DNA from: JBCBWG01 sp038523925
GTDB taxonomy: Bacteria; Pseudomonadota; Alphaproteobacteria; Rhizobiales; Hyphomicrobiaceae
Direction: 5' to 3'
Length of the DNA stretch: 64,000 nucleotides
Assembly: GCA_038523925.1 (NCBI GenBank)
Contig: JBCBIY010000011.1
Coordinates: 42,827 to 106,826 of the forward strand
Of the stretch, positions 44,589 to 52,993 are shown in pieces; position 1 is the stretch's first letter; the number at the start of each line of letters is the position of its first letter. Under the pieces are notes generated by a model. The model saw nothing but the letters and a program-made list of their open reading frames with translations. It had not been told where the DNA came from and ran no database searches. Position numbers and translations under genes: made by a program.

Positions 44589-44632
44589 CGCGAGGCAGGA
44601 TCAGGAGGAGGGGGAGGGGGTCCTGCCTCGCG
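44589..44632. repeat. 12-bp perfect inverted repeat with purine-rich loop
   Basis: CGCGAGGCAGGA (44589-44600) and TCCTGCCTCGCG (44621-44632) are perfect complements around a 20-nt plus-strand loop of G and A (GGAGGAGGGGGAGGGGG core). It lies 8 bp beyond the stop of the small exported-protein gene. It probably ends that transcript; the G-rich plus strand could also form a quadruplex. Confidence 0.65.
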
Positions 44633-44640
44633 AACCGAAC

Positions 44641-44928
44641 TCAGTAACAGCGCTGCGTCTTGTTCCAGCCGACAACCTTGCAGACTTCGCCGCCGCGCCG
44701 CGTCAGCCAGCAGCGCCGGATCGGCACGCGGGTGTAGGAGCAATAGACGCCGAACTTGCTCGGGCTTGCGAACCCTTCGACGCCGCGCGCCGCAAAAGCG
44801 TGTGAGGTGGTCTTGGAGTAGAAGTACTTGGATCGCTTACCGGCATTGGCGTCGGTTGCGGTCATGAGGGGGGCTGCGATCGTGGCGATGGCAACGAAGG
44901 CGGCTGCGGTTGCTTTGAAGGCTGTCAT
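44641..44928 (-). CDS. Small exported Cys-containing protein, unknown function
   Basis: A 95-residue protein with a clear signal peptide (Met-Thr-Ala-Phe-Lys, a hydrophobic Ala-rich core, cleavage near ATDANA). The mature part is basic, with four cysteines in the last 35 residues (VYCSYTRVPIRRCWL, GEVCKVV, TQRCY), suggesting two disulfides in the periplasm. No known domain recognised. ATG 44928, preceded by GGAGAG, looks genuine. It is flanked by a strong hairpin at its 3' end and is divergent from azlC. Confidence 0.7.
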   Translation of the reverse strand: MTAFKATAAAFVAIATIAAPLMTATDANAGKRSKYFYSKTTSHAFAARGVEGFASPSKFGVYCSYTRVPIRRCWLTRRGGEVCKVVGWNKTQRCY

Positions 44929-45096
44929 GGCTCTCTCCAGGTCTTGCGGTCTAGAACTTTGGGGCGGGGTGTCTCCCGCGATGTCTGCAATCTAGGGACC
45001 TGGAGCGCCCGGCGCTGTTCCGGCTGGAACATGGGCCAATTTTTTGCGCCTCCGCCCAATTGGCGGCGCCTGGCTGATCCCGGTACACCAGCTCTC

Positions 45097-45897
45097 ATGA
45101 CCGCGCCGCGACCAGCATCTGACCTCAACGCCACCGGCGCATCGCCAAATTCGACGCTCAGGCCAGATGCTGAAACCGCGCCCCAGTGGGCTGCAACGGC
45201 AACGCGGCGCTATGCCGTCCTGCGGGGCTTGCGCGTCGCCGGCTCGACGCCCGGGTGGGTTCTGTTCGCAACCTCCATCGGCTACGGCGCACTGGCGCGC
45301 GATGCCGACGCGTCTCTCGGCCTCACCATGCTGCTCGCGGGCCTCCTCTATGCACTGCCAGCGCAAGTCGTTTTTATGGATCAGCTTGCGCGCGATGCGA
45401 GCCTGTTTGCTGCCATGCTCGCGGTCATGCTGACGGCGATCCGGCTCCTGCCGATGACGGTTTCGATCGTCCCGTACTTTCGCGATGATACGCAGTCGCG
45501 CTGGCTGAAGGTCGTCGCCGTCCACTTCGTTGCGATCACCGCCTGGCTTGAAGGGCGCCGGCGGCTGCCCGGCCTGCCCGTCGCGCTGAGGGTGCCGCAC
45601 TTCATCGGCATCGGTGCGGGCCTCGCGTTGACGACGATCGTTGGTGCCGCGCTCGGCTATCTGCTCGCAGGCAGCGTGCCGTCGGTCATATCGGCAGCCC
45701 TCCTGTTGCTGACGCCCGTCTACTTCATTCTGTCGCTGATTGGCGTTGCCGTCCGCCTTGGCGACTGGCTCGCCATTAGCGCGGGCGCGGCCCTCGGACC
45801 CGTCATGTTTCTCGCAGCACCCGGCCTGGATCTGCTGTTGACCGGACTTGTCGGCGGCACGGCCGCGTGGGCGATCGAGAAAGCGCGGCAGCCATGA
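45097..45897 (+). CDS. azlC: AzlC-family branched-chain amino acid exporter, large subunit
   Basis: Large membrane subunit of an AzlCD two-component exporter of branched-chain amino acids or related compounds. The 266 residues have about five to seven hydrophobic segments. The AzlC landmarks ATSIGYGALARD, LLAGLLYALPAQVVFMD and LTAIRLLPMTVSIVPYFRD are recognisable. ATG 45097 is the best start; the frame is open further upstream, but the added residues are not membrane-like. It overlaps azlD by 4 bp (ATGA), showing translational coupling. Confidence 0.85.
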   Translation: MTAPRPASDLNATGASPNSTLRPDAETAPQWAATATRRYAVLRGLRVAGSTPGWVLFATSIGYGALARDADASLGLTMLLAGLLYALPAQVVFMDQLARDASLFAAMLAVMLTAIRLLPMTVSIVPYFRDDTQSRWLKVVAVHFVAITAWLEGRRRLPGLPVALRVPHFIGIGAGLALTTIVGAALGYLLAGSVPSVISAALLLLTPVYFILSLIGVAVRLGDWLAISAGAALGPVMFLAAPGLDLLLTGLVGGTAAWAIEKARQP

Positions 45898-46235
45898 GCG
45901 CGATCCCCGATGGCGTTGCCGGTGTTCTGCTTCTCATTGCCCTGTTTGCGCTTTTTCATGAGAGCTGGCGCTGGGCGGGGCTGTGGCTCAGCCGGGAGCT
46001 TACGACCGACAGCGCCGTCTTTCGGTGGGTGCAGCTTGTTGCGACAGCGCTCGTCGCAGGTCTCGTGCTCCGCTTGATCGTGTTTCCGGCAGGCGCGCTT
46101 GAGAGTGTCTCAGCTTTTGCCCGCGTCGGTGCGATGGCCGCCGGGATCGCGGTCTACCTCGCGTCCGGCCGCCGCCTGTTCCTCGGCGTCACCGCAGGAA
46201 TGGTCGCGATGCTGGGTTTGGCCGCGATCAGCTAA
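45894..46235 (+). CDS. azlD: AzlD-domain protein, small exporter subunit
   Basis: A 113-residue protein with four hydrophobic segments, the small partner of AzlC. The ATG overlaps the azlC stop. Segments such as VQLVATALVAGLVLRLIVFP and the C-terminal VTAGMVAMLGLAA fit the AzlD family, although the sequence is less conserved than azlC, so the call rests partly on position. Its TAA overlaps the stop of the convergent HIT gene. Confidence 0.82.
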   Translation: MSAIPDGVAGVLLLIALFALFHESWRWAGLWLSRELTTDSAVFRWVQLVATALVAGLVLRLIVFPAGALESVSAFARVGAMAAGIAVYLASGRRLFLGVTAGMVAMLGLAAIS

Positions 46236-46663
46236 CCCGCCAGCGCGCGGCGCAGCTTTTCAGCGTTGGCCTCAAGCACCTCGGGCTTTTCCATGTCGCC
46301 GGTATGCGGGCGCAGCTTCACGCCGTCATGTCGGGGCAGCACATGATAGTGAAGGTGAAAGACGACTTGTCCTCCAGCGCTCTCGTTGAACTGCTGGATG
46401 GTCAGCCCGTCAGCTCCGAACGCCGTCATCTGCGCGCGGCCGATCTTTTGCACGGTCGCGAGACAAGCAGCGAGTTGCTCGGGTGAGGCGTCGAGCAGGT
46501 TGCGCGCGTTCGTTTTGGGGATCACCAGCACATGCCCAGCCGCGCGCGGCATGATGTCCATGAAGGCCAGCGTCTCGCGATCTTCGTAGACGGTCACCGC
46601 CGGCATCTCACCGCGAATGATCTTCGCAAAAATGTTGTCGGTGTCGTAGCGTGTGTCTGTCAT
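46232..46663 (-). CDS. HIT-family nucleotide hydrolase/transferase
   Basis: A 143-residue histidine-triad protein. The start NIFAKIIRGEMPAVTVYED is typical of the family, and the catalytic motif is FHLHYHVLPRHDG. Such proteins hydrolyse nucleoside phosphoramidates or act on dinucleotides. It is monocistronic, convergent with azlD and divergent from the GST gene 101 bp away. Confidence 0.92.
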   Translation of the reverse strand: MTDTRYDTDNIFAKIIRGEMPAVTVYEDRETLAFMDIMPRAAGHVLVIPKTNARNLLDASPEQLAACLATVQKIGRAQMTAFGADGLTIQQFNESAGGQVVFHLHYHVLPRHDGVKLRPHTGDMEKPEVLEANAEKLRRALAG

Positions 46664-46764
46664 GGGCTGGCGCTCGCGATCCCTGTTTGTCTGGCGCGAT
46701 TGTCACGGTCCCGGGCGCGAATTCAACCGGTTCAAGACGCATCAACAGCAGCGGAGTGTCTGGC

Positions 46765-47397
46765 ATGGCGGAAGCTCTCACCCTCTATTCCAATCCGATG
46801 TCGCGCGGGCGGACGGCGCGCTGGATGCTTGAAGAGGTCGGCGCGCCTTACGACGTCGAGACACTCGAATTCGGCACGACGATCAAGGCGCCCGCGTTTC
46901 TCGCGATCAACCCGATGGGAAAGGTGCCGGCGATTTCGCACGGCGACCGCGTCGTCACTGAGGTGGCCGCCATTTGCGCCTACCTCGCCGATGCGTTTCC
47001 CGAGGCGGGCCTTGCCCCGCCCGTGAACGCCCGCGCAGACTACTATCGCTGGATGTTCTTCACCGCCGGTCCACTTGAGGCGGCCATGACCAATCGCGTC
47101 ATGGGATTCGCGCTTGCTGACGAACAGCGCCAAGGCTCCGGCTACGGGTCCTACGATGTCACGGTCAGCACCATCGCTGATGCGGTTGCCAAGTCGGACT
47201 TCATCGCAGGCGATACGTTCTCCGCAGCCGACCTCTTCATCGGGTCGATGCTCGAGTACGCCCTCAACTTCGAGATGATCGCGCCGCAGCCAGCGCTGAC
47301 CGATTACGTTGCGCGGGTGACGGACCGCGATGGGCACAAGCGCGCGAACGACAAGGACAATGCATTGATGGCCGCCGGCGAGGACGGCGCTGCCTGA
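46765..47397 (+). CDS. Glutathione S-transferase family protein
   Basis: A 210-residue cytosolic GST. The thioredoxin-like N-domain has LYSNPMSRGRTARWMLEEVG, NPMGKVPAI and a TEVAAICAYL segment for glutathione binding. The all-helical C-domain contains the N-capping-like DTFSAADLFIGSML. The residue at the usual catalytic Ser/Tyr position is in YSNPMSRG. ATG 46765 with GCGGAGTG upstream is chosen. Substrate is unknown. Confidence 0.88.
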   Translation: MAEALTLYSNPMSRGRTARWMLEEVGAPYDVETLEFGTTIKAPAFLAINPMGKVPAISHGDRVVTEVAAICAYLADAFPEAGLAPPVNARADYYRWMFFTAGPLEAAMTNRVMGFALADEQRQGSGYGSYDVTVSTIADAVAKSDFIAGDTFSAADLFIGSMLEYALNFEMIAPQPALTDYVARVTDRDGHKRANDKDNALMAAGEDGAA

Positions 47398-47409
47398 GGT
47401 GCGTTAGCG

Positions 47410-48603
47410 TTAGCGCTTGAGGCCCGGCTTGCGCTTGCCAAAGCCCGCGGGCTTCTGGCTGGCTCTCGGCTGCCCGCCGGTGCCGCGCTCGGAGCGTCGC
47501 GTGCGCCCGCCGTCGCCCGGCTCTGGCGCCTCGGACTTGCGCTGGGCGACCGCCTTAAGTGCGCTCTCCTCCCAGTTCGAGCCAGCGCCTTGACCCGAAG
47601 GCCCTGCGGCCGCGGCCCCCTCCTTCATCCGCTTGGTGTGCGTGTAATAGACATACATCAACACGCCCATGGCGGCGGCGATCATGGCAAGCGCATAGGG
47701 TGGAATGGTCAGCGCGCCGCGGCTCTGTGGCGGGCCCGCGCGAGAGACCGGGTCATCGCCGTCGCCGGCGGCGTCTGCACCCGGCATGTCGTCGTCGCGT
47801 TGATGGCGGCGCTCGCGATCAGGGCTCGGCCTGCTGGTTGCGATCTGACGGCCGCGCGGGCGCTGCGTGTCGCTACGGCGGATGCGGCGGTGTTCTGAAT
47901 ACGCGCGATCTGCCTCAAGTGAGGCCATTCGGCGCTTGTGGTCGGCGGACGTAATGCTCGTCCAGCGCCGGCTCATGCGGCTCATATCGCGGGCGGACGT
48001 GTTGGGCCGGTCCCAGCAGGCCTGATAGCGGCGCTTGGCATAGTCCCGGCGATCAAACTCTTGCTGTTCGGCGGCACCCTGCTTGTAGACGCTGTCGAAG
48101 ACCGCCTTCGCACGCGGCTTGAAGTCGTCGCAGGACGTATTGCTCAAGCGTCGACGCATCTGCGCTTCGATCCGCTCACCCGCGCGCCGTGCGATGTCGG
48201 CGTGCCGCTCTTCGTGTACGGTCACGGTCCGCTTCACGCAGGCAAAGAAGTCCTGCGTCTGCTGGCTCGCAGTCGATGCAAAGTCCCACTTCGGAATGTT
48301 GATGATGACGCGGACGTCGACCTTCAGCGTCTTGAATGAGCAGGTGCCTGCCCGCGTGGGCTCGATCGCGTACGAGTAGCCGACACGCCAGTTGGCGCGG
48401 CCGACGGTGACCGTGCCTGAGCTGTATTCGCTTGGGCCGTAGCGCCGGATCGCATTCCAGATGTCGCCGCGCGTGCTGATGTTGGCGCCAATGTCGAAGG
48501 GGTGCAGGCGTTCGTCATAGACGACGACCGCGTGCGCCGACGTCCCCGCCGAGAGGGCGACCGCAAACGCTAGACACGCAAACAGACGACGCAGCACACA
48601 CAT
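47410..48603 (-). CDS. DUF922-family putative secreted Zn protease with membrane-tail region
   Basis: A 397-residue protein with a signal peptide (MCVLRRLFACLAFAVALSAG, cleavage near AHA). A DUF922 domain follows, carrying a zincin-type HEERH motif (130-134) in KRTVTVHEERHADIARR. Then comes a highly charged Arg/Asp-rich region (about 200-295), a membrane helix (about 298-320, PPYALAMIAAAMGVLMYVYY) and a basic cytoplasmic tail. This layout suggests an enzyme outside the cytoplasm, held by a C-terminal anchor. The family is annotated as putative zinc protease; substrate unknown. Confidence 0.78.
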   Translation of the reverse strand: MCVLRRLFACLAFAVALSAGTSAHAVVVYDERLHPFDIGANISTRGDIWNAIRRYGPSEYSSGTVTVGRANWRVGYSYAIEPTRAGTCSFKTLKVDVRVIINIPKWDFASTASQQTQDFFACVKRTVTVHEERHADIARRAGERIEAQMRRRLSNTSCDDFKPRAKAVFDSVYKQGAAEQQEFDRRDYAKRRYQACWDRPNTSARDMSRMSRRWTSITSADHKRRMASLEADRAYSEHRRIRRSDTQRPRGRQIATSRPSPDRERRHQRDDDMPGADAAGDGDDPVSRAGPPQSRGALTIPPYALAMIAAAMGVLMYVYYTHTKRMKEGAAAAGPSGQGAGSNWEESALKAVAQRKSEAPEPGDGGRTRRSERGTGGQPRASQKPAGFGKRKPGLKR

Positions 48604-48768
48604 GCAGTGATGCTAGCGGAAAGTCTTCGCCGTCCCGTTAATTGCCGGGTGATGATGTCTGTCGAACTGCAGAAATCTGCTTGCGCGCTTAAGATTGCGC
48701 CCGCGTGTTTCATGTCGCGACACGGCGCAAGCGGTTGTTAAGGCGCATCCCACTAACGCCGGCCGGCG

Positions 48769-49641
48769 CTAGCGCTTCAAGTGCCGCGTCAGCACGATCT
48801 CGATCCGGTCCCAGACGCGGCGTAGTACCTCGACGAGGACGAGGTAGATGAGGGCTGCCCAGAGATAGGGTGTGAAGTCGAACGTGCGCGAGAAGGCGAG
48901 GCGGGTTTCGCCCATCAGTTCAAAGACTGTCACCACGCTCGCAATCGCCGACCCCTTGATCATCAGGATGATCTCGTTGCCGAACGGGCGCAGCGCAATT
49001 GCGAGCGCTTGCGGCACGATGATCTTCAGAAAGATCTGAGGCTCCGAAAGGCCGACGGCGCGGCCGGCTTCCCACTGGCCATCCGGCACGGCCTGGATCG
49101 CGCCGCGGAAGATCTCAGCCTGGTAGGCGGCGGTGTTGAGCGTGAAGGTCAGGATCACGCAATAGAGCGCCTCACGGAACAGCCACCAGAGACCGACGGC
49201 CTGCAGCTCCTGATTGAACTGGCCGGCGCCGTAGTAGACGAGGAACACCTGAGCGAGCAGCGGCGTGCCGCGGAAGAGATAGCTGTAGCCAAAGGCCGAG
49301 CCATTGACCGCGCGGCTCTCACTGAGGCGGGCGAGCGCGAGCGGCATTGCAAGCAGGGCGCCGAGCGTGACTGAGATGACGACGAGCTTGAGCGTGACCC
49401 AGAGACCGTCAAAGAGGCGCGGCAGATACTTTGCGTAGAGTTCAGCGTCGTAGCCACTTGCGGCATACCAGACGAGACCCGCCGCGCCGGCCGCCCAGCA
49501 GCCGAGCAGCACCCAGCCGGTCACCCGCGCACGGCTGAAGCCTCGTCCCGAGGCGACATCGACCGGGCGCGCGCGCGGCACCGACGGGTTGGTCAAGACG
49601 GCCCCGGCGTCGGGCGCCGCCGCTGAGACGGGCTCACGCAT
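48769..49641 (-). CDS. Polar amino acid ABC transporter permease, HisM-like
   Basis: A 290-residue inner-membrane permease of the His/Glu/Gln/Arg family. After a roughly 40-residue Pro/Ala-rich N-terminus it has five helices, the family segment LYAKYLPRLFDGLWVTLKLV, and the EAA-loop-type ATPase-contact region EAGRAVGLSEPQIFLKIIVPQAL. ATG 49641 overlaps the upstream permease stop by 8 bp; an upstream in-frame start at 49698 is less likely. It pairs with the HisQ-like permease. Confidence 0.9.
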   Translation of the reverse strand: MREPVSAAAPDAGAVLTNPSVPRARPVDVASGRGFSRARVTGWVLLGCWAAGAAGLVWYAASGYDAELYAKYLPRLFDGLWVTLKLVVISVTLGALLAMPLALARLSESRAVNGSAFGYSYLFRGTPLLAQVFLVYYGAGQFNQELQAVGLWWLFREALYCVILTFTLNTAAYQAEIFRGAIQAVPDGQWEAGRAVGLSEPQIFLKIIVPQALAIALRPFGNEIILMIKGSAIASVVTVFELMGETRLAFSRTFDFTPYLWAALIYLVLVEVLRRVWDRIEIVLTRHLKR

Positions 49642-50353
49642 TGCGGCGTCCCTTGTCCGCCCAGGTCTCGATCCGGGTGAGCCCGATCGAAGAGACAAGT
49701 GAGAGCGTCAAATAGATGAGACAGGCGACAGCGTAGAACAGGAACGGCTGCTTGGTGGAGCCGACGGCGATGTTGGTCTGGCGCAGCAGGTCGTTGAGCG
49801 CGATCACCGAGACCAGCGACGTGTCCTTCAGCAGCACAAGCCAGAGATTGGAGAGGCCCGGCAATGCAATGCGGATGATCTGCGGCAGTTGAATGAGGCG
49901 AAGGCCTTGGAACCGCGTCAGGCCCAGCGCGGCGCCAGCTTCGTCCTGACCTTTCGGGATCGCGCGCATGGCTGCGAGAAAGACCTCGCTTGAGAACGCG
50001 CCGAGTACGAGGCTGAGGGCGATGACGCCTGCAACAAACGGCGAGATTTCGATGTAGCCGCCGCCGAGCGCGCTCCATCCCGCCTGCAGGATGGGCTGGC
50101 CGCCATAGTAGACAAGGAAGAGCGTCAGGAGCTCGGGCAGCCCGCGAAAGATGGTCGTGAAGATCGTGCCGTTAGCAACAAGGGACGGCTCATCTGAGTT
50201 CTTGGCGAGCGCAACGAGGAAGCCGAGCGCAAGCCCGAACGGCAGCGTCGTCAAAGCGAGCGTGATGGTGAGGAGTGCGCCGAGAAGCAGTTCGTCGCCC
50301 CAGCCGCCGGCACCGAGCGAGAGCAGTTGAAGGAGGCTCTGCGTCTCTTCCAT
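49634..50353 (-). CDS. Polar amino acid ABC transporter permease, HisQ-like
   Basis: A 239-residue inner-membrane permease. It has the segment WGDELLLGALLTITLALTTL, FRGLPELLTLFLVYYG, and the EAA-type loop EAGAALGLTRFQGLRLIQLPQIIRIALPGL. It lies between the binding protein and the HisM-like permease, as in his/art/glt importers. An 8-bp hairpin in the 88-bp gap upstream may adjust the ratio of binding protein to permease. No ATPase gene is adjacent. Confidence 0.9.
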   Translation of the reverse strand: MEETQSLLQLLSLGAGGWGDELLLGALLTITLALTTLPFGLALGFLVALAKNSDEPSLVANGTIFTTIFRGLPELLTLFLVYYGGQPILQAGWSALGGGYIEISPFVAGVIALSLVLGAFSSEVFLAAMRAIPKGQDEAGAALGLTRFQGLRLIQLPQIIRIALPGLSNLWLVLLKDTSLVSVIALNDLLRQTNIAVGSTKQPFLFYAVACLIYLTLSLVSSIGLTRIETWADKGRRNA

Positions 50354-50397
50354 GCGGTCTCAGGCTTCAAGTCCGGCGAAGTCTCAGCGGGACGGTT

Positions 50398-50422
50398 CGG
50401 GCCGGACGCAATGCCCGGCCCG
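50398..50422 (-). promoter_or_regulatory. Intercistronic hairpin between binding-protein and permease genes
   Basis: CGGGCCGG (50398-50405) and CCGGCCCG (50415-50422) form a perfect 8-bp stem with a 9-nt loop in the gap between the two genes. No T-run is present, so it looks like an mRNA-stabilising or processing hairpin rather than a terminator. Confidence 0.55.
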
Positions 50423-50441
50423 GCCCGTTACATGCGTTCGA

Positions 50442-51215
50442 TTAGTAGATCGAGAACGGGAAGTACTTCGCGTTGATCTTCTCGTACGTGCCGTCAGCGC
50501 GGATCTCAGCGATGGCCTTGTTGAACATGTCGCGGAGTTCGTCGTCGCCCTGGCGCAGTGCGATGCCGGCGCCTTCACCGAACCACTTCGGATCGACGAT
50601 GGCTTCGCCGGTCTGCTCGCAGCAGCTTCCAGCGTCGCTCTTCAGCCAGTCGAGCAGCACGACCGAGTCGGCGAGCACGGCATCAAGGCGGCCTGACGCG
50701 AGGTCAGCGTTGGCTTCATCCTGCGTCGCATACAGCTTGACGCTCGCGCCCTTGTAGTTGTCTTCAAGGTACGTCGCATGCGTCGTCGAGGACTGCGCGC
50801 CGATGGTCTTGCCCTTCAAGCCAGCCGGCGACGTGTCGAGGCCAGCGCCCTTCTTGGCGATGAACCTGGCCGGCGTCTGGTAGTACTTGTCGGTGAAGTC
50901 GACCTTCTTCTTGCGTTCTTCGGTGATCGACATCGAGGCGATGATGGCGTCGTACTTGTTGGCGAGGAGCGCTGGGATAATCCCATCCCAGTCCTGCGCG
51001 ACAAACGTGCACTTCACCTGCATCTTCGCGCAAAGCGCCTTCGCGATGTCGACGTCGAAGCCCTGAAGTTCTTTGTTCGAATCGTAGAAGTTGAACGGCG
51101 CGTACGCACCTTCCGTCCCGATGCGAACTTCCTTCCACTCTTTGGCAGCCGCGCCAGTCGCGATCGCTGCTGTCATCGTGAGCGCAGCACCGAGCTGCAG
51201 AATGCGACGGATCAT
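50442..51215 (-). CDS. Periplasmic lysine/arginine/ornithine-type amino acid binding protein
   Basis: A 257-residue substrate-binding protein of family 3. A signal peptide ends at ATGAAA, then WKEVRIGTEGAYAPFNFYDSNKELQGFDVDIAKAL, DGIIPALLANKYDAIIASMSITEERKKKVDFTDKYYQTPARFI and the C-terminal GIALRQGDDELRDMFNKAIAEIRADGTY are all LAO/HisJ-like. The segment TEGAYAPFNF favours a cationic amino acid ligand. ATG 51215 has a strong ribosome-binding site (GGGAGGT), while a start at 51314 would spoil the signal peptide. It is first in the operon. Confidence 0.92.
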   Translation of the reverse strand: MIRRILQLGAALTMTAAIATGAAAKEWKEVRIGTEGAYAPFNFYDSNKELQGFDVDIAKALCAKMQVKCTFVAQDWDGIIPALLANKYDAIIASMSITEERKKKVDFTDKYYQTPARFIAKKGAGLDTSPAGLKGKTIGAQSSTTHATYLEDNYKGASVKLYATQDEANADLASGRLDAVLADSVVLLDWLKSDAGSCCEQTGEAIVDPKWFGEGAGIALRQGDDELRDMFNKAIAEIRADGTYEKINAKYFPFSIY

Positions 51216-51426
51216 CAATAGACCTCCCTTACGATACGAAGTGCGCGGCATCTCAGGGCTGAGATGAGGCGCGATATGGCACCGGAATGTCTGGCGATCG
51301 CCTTGAAAACGCAAGGACTTGTTGCGAGCAGCCCGGCGGCAGCGCGCCTGATTTCACGGCAACTACGACCAAAGCTTATTGCCCGGTCGCTCGGGCTGGG
51401 CGCGCCGTGAAGCAACAGCGTAAGCT

Positions 51427-52119
51427 TTAGCGGCCAATCGGGAAACGCCGGGCAACGACGAAGCGCGCATTGCGATCAGCTTGTTTCGCGACGGCGAGTG
51501 CGTCGAGCGCGGTCGGCTGCGCTACCATTGCGAACTGGGCTGCGAGGCAATCGCGGGCGGTATCCTTAAGGCTGTCTGGGACTTGTCCTGTCAGCGTCAT
51601 GTGAAACCGGAAGTCCTCGTGCACGTGCGGGTAGCCATAAGCGTCGAGGTTCGCGATTTGCCGCCCGGTCAGCCCGGATTTCAAACGGCGTGCACGATCG
51701 CCAAGCGTCAGCGGCGCACGCAGGTGGTCGAGATCGGTGACGCAGCGGCTTGCAAGGGCTGCGAGACCGGGATCCGCCTCTGACGGTGTGAGCGCGATGA
51801 AGTTTGCGAGAAGACGGACGGTGAGGCGCAGGGGGGCAGGTGTTTGCAGGTCGCGGGCGAGCGCTGCAACGCTTGCAAAAATGTCTGCCTCGTTGACGCC
51901 TTCGCGCGGATAGAACGGCGCCTTCAGCGTCGCGTGGAAGCCGTAGGTACGCGGCGTCTCGGTCAGGCTCGCAAGGGTCTCTGTCGAGAGGCCCGGCACG
52001 GCGATACGCGTCACGTCCTGCCCGCTTGCCACATCGTAGCCGAGGACACCGGCGCCGAACGCACCAAGCGGCGTGTCAGGGGCTGGCTGGAAATAGACGG
52101 CATAACGAGCGTGCGTCAT
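51427..52119 (-). CDS. DUF1045-family 2H-phosphoesterase-like protein
   Basis: A 230-residue protein with the two histidine motifs of the 2H phosphoesterase superfamily: FHATLKAPF (HAT) and FHMTLTG (HMT). The N-terminus RYAVYFQPAPDTPLGAFGAGVLGYD matches the DUF1045 family, often called a putative phosphonate metabolism protein, although no phosphonate gene is near. ATG 52119 is chosen; GTG 52122 and 52125 are nearby alternatives with AGGA upstream. It follows the importer genes with a 211-bp gap holding their promoter. Confidence 0.8.
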   Translation of the reverse strand: MTHARYAVYFQPAPDTPLGAFGAGVLGYDVASGQDVTRIAVPGLSTETLASLTETPRTYGFHATLKAPFYPREGVNEADIFASVAALARDLQTPAPLRLTVRLLANFIALTPSEADPGLAALASRCVTDLDHLRAPLTLGDRARRLKSGLTGRQIANLDAYGYPHVHEDFRFHMTLTGQVPDSLKDTARDCLAAQFAMVAQPTALDALAVAKQADRNARFVVARRFPIGR

Positions 52120-52261
52120 CACCACATGATCCTGACACTAGCAGTCGGTTCCCCGCGTCCCGGTATCGCCGGCGTGCACGGTTCGATCAGTGTGTTGGCG
52201 CAGCGGCGGCGGATCAAGCATCCACCGCGCGCCAACACAAATCTGATGTCGGCCGCCGCGC

Positions 52262-52993
52262 TTAATAGAGCAAGCTCGCCTTTGCCTTTAGCGTGTGGAG
52301 TTCGGCGTCTGCATCGATCAAAACTTCCGAAAGTGAGGGGTCGGATTCGGCAAACCTCTCGTCGTCAAGTGAGATGTAATTGTATTCGATCCCGATGACG
52401 AAGTTCTTTGCGGCCCGGTAATCCACGCCAGCGCCGAGCACATACCCGGTCAACGTGTCCGAGTCCGAGAAGCGGCGCCCGCCGTCTACCTCCGCCGAGA
52501 CTTCAACGTCGGCAAATGCGAAGCCGCCCTTCAGGTAGCCGTGCCAGGCATTGACCGTATAGCCGACGCGGCCAGCAACGGTCGCGAGCCAATCGATGTC
52601 GGTCTTGAATGTGTCGTCATTGAAATATTGGCTTTGCTCATCGGCGTTTGTGCTGACCGAGTTGAGGTTCGCCTCGACGCCGAAAACGAAACGCCGCCAC
52701 TGCACCTGGTAGCCGATGTGGGCTCCAGCAAGGACGCCATCGCCTGACATGCTGGCCGTGTCGCCAGCGTTGTCGTTGTAGTAACCGTCGTTGACGAACG
52801 TCCAATCGTGATCGCCCCATGCGTAGCCGAGCTCCAAGCCGGCGAAAAACCCGGTCCAGCTCGGCGCAGTGTGTGTTTGGGCGAGGAACGGGCTGTCCTT
52901 CATGCCGCCAAAGTCCGCCGCGGCCGCGATTGTTGGTGTGCCGAGCACGAATGTGCTTGCGGCTGTGAGCGCCAAAAGCCCTCTGGTAATCAT
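52262..52993 (-). CDS. Outer-membrane beta-barrel protein (Omp25/OmpA-like barrel)
   Basis: A 243-residue outer-membrane protein. A signal peptide (ITRGLLALTAASTFVLGTP to AAAA) precedes an eight-strand-type barrel with alternating aromatic strands: WTGFFAGLELGYAWGDHDW, GAHIGYQVQWRRFVFGVEANLN, TVAGRVGYTVNAWHGYLKGGFAF, and the final FVIGIEYNYI and LHTLKAKASLLY, ending on an aromatic as BamA substrates do. This is the Omp25/Omp31 type common in rhizobia. ATG 52993 has GAGAGG upstream. No peptidoglycan-binding domain follows. Confidence 0.88.
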   Translation of the reverse strand: MITRGLLALTAASTFVLGTPTIAAAADFGGMKDSPFLAQTHTAPSWTGFFAGLELGYAWGDHDWTFVNDGYYNDNAGDTASMSGDGVLAGAHIGYQVQWRRFVFGVEANLNSVSTNADEQSQYFNDDTFKTDIDWLATVAGRVGYTVNAWHGYLKGGFAFADVEVSAEVDGGRRFSDSDTLTGYVLGAGVDYRAAKNFVIGIEYNYISLDDERFAESDPSLSEVLIDADAELHTLKAKASLLY

